Below, one piece after another: positions 5,213-6,646 of a DNA stretch of 6,646 nucleotides. The stretch is from assembly GCA_003499325.1 (NCBI GenBank), contig DNIP01000116.1, positions 5,562 to 12,207 of the forward strand. Direction: 5' to 3'. Made by a program: the position numbers and the translations under genes. This DNA comes from Oscillospiraceae bacterium. GTDB taxonomy: Bacteria; Bacillota; Clostridia; Oscillospirales; Acutalibacteraceae. The notes under the pieces are model-generated. The model did not search any database and was not told where the DNA came from. It worked only from the letters and a program-made list of their open reading frames with translations. The first letter of the stretch is position 1. Each line of letters starts with the position of its first letter.

Positions 5213-5250
5213 GTCATTTCGAACCCCGTTTACGGGGTGCGGCAATCTCA
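5213..5250. repeat. Short REP-like palindrome
   Basis: A sequence of the GTCATTTCGAAC...GGCAATCTCA type surrounds the hairpin ACCCCG 5223-5228 with CGGGGT 5233-5238 (loop TTTA). Repeats with GTCATT...GGCAATCTC borders and a variable central hairpin are, from memory, scattered in many bacterial genomes. Only one copy is in this window, so its repeat nature cannot be shown here. The hairpin lacks a T-tract and is not a good terminator. Confidence 0.5.
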
Positions 5251-5269
5251 ACCGAATAAAGTATAAGCG

Positions 5270-5306
5270 AAGGCACAGCGTTTACAGCGCTGTGCCTTTG
5301 TTGGTT
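5270..5306. terminator. Terminator hairpin between convergent xth and HTH gene
   Basis: An 11-bp perfect stem, AAGGCACAGCG (5270-5280) with CGCTGTGCCTT (5288-5298), around a 7-base loop, followed on the plus strand by the T-rich TTGTTGGTT stretch. It lies between the stop codons of the convergent genes xth (5199) and the HTH membrane gene (5307-5305), so it can serve both. The T-tract is modest in the plus direction and weaker in the minus direction. Confidence 0.72.
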
Positions 5307-6165
5307 ATGCCTGTGTTTTTGCCAGCTTGCGTTTACGATGGAGCACCGCCGTCATGTAGATGAACAGGATCTCGACCGTCAGCAGGGCAAGTGAATTCAG
5401 CGTGGAGTTGGTCAGGTAACTGCGTAATTGCGCTGTTCCGATGACCGCGATCAGACCGAGGGCATAGTCGATCAATCCCAACAGGATATATACCCCCGTA
5501 AAGATATAGATCGGGAGCGGACTGCACGGCTTCTTTGAGCGGAAGAATCGTAACAAAATAATAATATACGCGATGTGGATTGCGACAACCACCGCAAGAG
5601 ATGATCCTTGCAGGAGCGTATAATTGCGCCAGCTCAGATAGTAGCGGAACAGATTAAACAAGAGATTCAGTGTGACGATGGATACCATGATCCTCTCCGC
5701 CACTCGTGGGGTCAAGGCGTCCTTGACGGATTTGATGACGCCGTAGAAAAGGATGGCAGTGACCAGCGCGAAAAAGACTGCGGTAGCGATCAGCCATGTA
5801 GATTCGTATACCGTTCTGAACGCCCGAAAATCGGTCATGTTATAGAAAATGTTCCAGAACGTCAGGATCAGAATGACGGAGCACGCTACTGCCAACAGCG
5901 CGGTCTGCACGCGCTTGTGCAGGGGGTACTCGATCACGGGGTTGACCTCGGGATAGGTGCGCATATCGTCGTCCGTGAGCAGGTCGTCGAGCGAGGTATC
6001 AAGCGATTTGGCAAGCGCCTTGGCGGTCAACAGGTCGGGATAGCGCGAGCCGTTCTCCCACCGCGACACCGCCTGTCGCGTCACATATAATTTGTCCGCG
6101 AGCGTCTGTTGGGTGATGCCCATCTCCTCGCGTGCCTTGCGAATGTTTTCTCCGAATTCAGCCAT
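5305..6165 (-). CDS. XRE-family HTH regulator fused to a six-helix membrane domain
   Basis: 286 residues. Residues 7-63 are an XRE/Cro-CI helix-turn-helix: LADKLYVTRQAVSRWENG (22-39) includes the recognition helix, and the stretch from TAKALAKSLDTSLDDLL closes the domain. After a linker (64-85) come about six hydrophobic segments, near 86-107, 124-144, 159-177, 190-208, 219-243 and 256-275, ending in a basic tail HRKRKLAK that suggests a cytoplasmic C-terminus. HTH proteins of this build are frequent in Firmicutes and are usually uncharacterised; a membrane-tethered transcription regulator or sensor is the likely role, with ligand unknown. The start at 6165 has an AGGAAGGAAG-type ribosome binding site overlapping the stop of the upstream small membrane protein gene. 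The gap is only 15 bases, so the two are translationally close and probably one operon. The fold is sure; the biological role is not. Confidence 0.87.
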   Translation of the reverse strand: MAEFGENIRKAREEMGITQQTLADKLYVTRQAVSRWENGSRYPDLLTAKALAKSLDTSLDDLLTDDDMRTYPEVNPVIEYPLHKRVQTALLAVACSVILILTFWNIFYNMTDFRAFRTVYESTWLIATAVFFALVTAILFYGVIKSVKDALTPRVAERIMVSIVTLNLLFNLFRYYLSWRNYTLLQGSSLAVVVAIHIAYIIILLRFFRSKKPCSPLPIYIFTGVYILLGLIDYALGLIAVIGTAQLRSYLTNSTLNSLALLTVEILFIYMTAVLHRKRKLAKTQA

Positions 6166-6180
6166 GATTCAACTTCCTTC

Positions 6181-6486
6181 CTATTCATGTTCCTTGAATA
6201 TCGCCTCTGAAGTATCCTTTGATACCGGGGGCGTATTCTGCCTGTCAGCCCTGATACCGATGATGATCGACAGCACGAATACCACCAGCAAGGGTCCGAA
6301 GATGACGGTCAAAAACCAATTTCCCGTTACTAGCCCGATGATCAGTATAATCAGATCGATTACGGCAAGCACTACTGTCACCGTTGTGCGTGTAGATGAC
6401 TTTTGCGTGCTGTATACGTCTTTGATTTGATTTGCCGAAGCCGCCGGGGGACGGTTTTTCATAAAGTCGGGTTTGTTGTTTTCCAT
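6181..6486 (-). CDS. Small two-helix membrane protein of unknown function
   Basis: 101 residues with no family I recognise. The N-terminal 35 residues are polar (MENNKPDFMKNRPPAA...), followed by two hydrophobic helices at about 36-54 and 57-78 joined by a short GN turn, and a charged C-tail ending KEHE. No signal-peptide cleavage site is seen. The start at 6486 is preferred because AAAGGA (6500-6495) lies eight bases upstream. The frame stays open to 6549, but the ATG at 6495 sits on top of that Shine-Dalgarno sequence and the one at 6549 has none. It precedes the HTH membrane gene by 15 bases, so it may be a membrane partner of that regulator or a target of autoregulation. This is inferred from position only. 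Confidence 0.72.
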   Translation of the reverse strand: MENNKPDFMKNRPPAASANQIKDVYSTQKSSTRTTVTVVLAVIDLIILIIGLVTGNWFLTVIFGPLLVVFVLSIIIGIRADRQNTPPVSKDTSEAIFKEHE

Positions 6487-6520
6487 GTTGCTCATCCTTT
6501 CGGTTGCTTTGCTTGACTTC

Positions 6521-6549
6521 ATCTTACAACGGCGCCGCTCAAAAAGCAA
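6521..6549 (-). promoter_or_regulatory. Weak candidate promoter of the small membrane protein / HTH operon
   Basis: On the minus strand TTGCTT (6549-6544, 3 of 6 matches) is followed after 17 bases by TAAGAT (6526-6521, 4 of 6 matches). The -35 overlaps the T-run of the hairpin at 6550-6585. This is the best pair between the hairpin and the start codon, but the match is poor. The true promoter may lie further right: a TACAAT at 6639-6634 would need a -35 beyond the window. Confidence 0.25.
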
Positions 6550-6585
6550 GCACCACCCTGCAAAGCAATGTTGACAGAGCGGTGC
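6540..6585 (-). terminator. Minus-strand hairpin plus T-run upstream of the small membrane protein gene
   Basis: In the minus-strand transcript 6585-6575 and 6560-6550 pair over 11 positions, two of them G-U, with a 14-base loop, followed by TTGCTTTTTG (6549-6540). In the plus-strand RNA the two G-U pairs become A-C mismatches, so the hairpin is built for leftward transcription. It may terminate an unseen gene to the right, or act as an attenuator in the leader of this operon. Confidence 0.45.
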
Positions 6586-6613
6586 GTTCAGGTTTCAAGC
6601 CGTTTTTTCGCTT

Positions 6614-6639
6614 TTGTAATCCTGCATTACAACATTGTA
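6614..6639. promoter_or_regulatory. Overlapping dyads of TTGTA half-sites, possible operator
   Basis: TTGTAAT (6614-6620) and ATTACAA (6626-6632) form a perfect 7-bp inverted repeat around five bases. The second half-site also forms a dyad TACAA-CA-TTGTA at 6628-6639. A further TTACAA occurs at 6524-6529, over the candidate -10. XRE proteins commonly bind such dyads, so autoregulation by the downstream HTH protein is conceivable but not shown. Confidence 0.3.
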
Positions 6640-6646
6640 CCTTGTG

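Overview
The window looks like a chromosomal segment of a gut-type clostridial Firmicute, probably Oscillospiraceae/Ruminococcaceae. This is inferred from four things: GC-rich coding sequence, strong GGAGG ribosome binding sites, a clostridial-type class II aldolase, and many small palindromic repeats between genes. The species cannot be named from the sequence alone.

Layout. At the left edge, reading leftward and cut by the window, is class II fructose-bisphosphate aldolase (fba, start at 638). It is divergent from a small macrophage migration inhibitory factor (MIF)-like tautomerase gene (824-1165); each has a well-formed promoter in the 185-bp gap. Next, all on the plus strand, come D-alanine--D-alanine ligase (ddl, 1405-2448), UDP-MurNAc-tripeptide:D-Ala-D-Ala ligase (murF, 2718-4190) and an exodeoxyribonuclease III / AP endonuclease (xth, 4441-5199). 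Ddl makes the dipeptide that MurF attaches to the peptidoglycan precursor, so these two are consecutive steps of one pathway; xth is a DNA-repair gene that may share the transcript. A strong hairpin at 5270-5298 closes this block. On the minus strand, a two-gene unit follows: a 101-residue two-helix membrane protein (start 6486) and an XRE-type HTH regulator fused to about six membrane helices (start 6165).

The unusual part is the non-coding DNA. Two elements of about 230-250 bp flank murF. They share a 116-bp core that is identical base for base, but their terminal arms, made of 7-bp tandem repeats, are different in sequence while remaining complementary left-to-right within each copy. A hairpin outside the core also changes on both strands between copies. 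This is the pattern expected when base pairing, not sequence, is preserved. A third element (1188-1366, 12-bp perfect terminal inverted repeats) sits in front of ddl. A related palindromic repeat of about 141 bp is inserted inside the murF coding sequence without breaking the reading frame, adding about 47 residues. A short REP-like repeat follows xth.

No tRNA, rRNA, CRISPR array or transposase gene was seen. No stretch over 300 bases lacks a gene; the largest gaps (1166-1404, 2449-2717, 4191-4440) are almost wholly occupied by the repeat elements.
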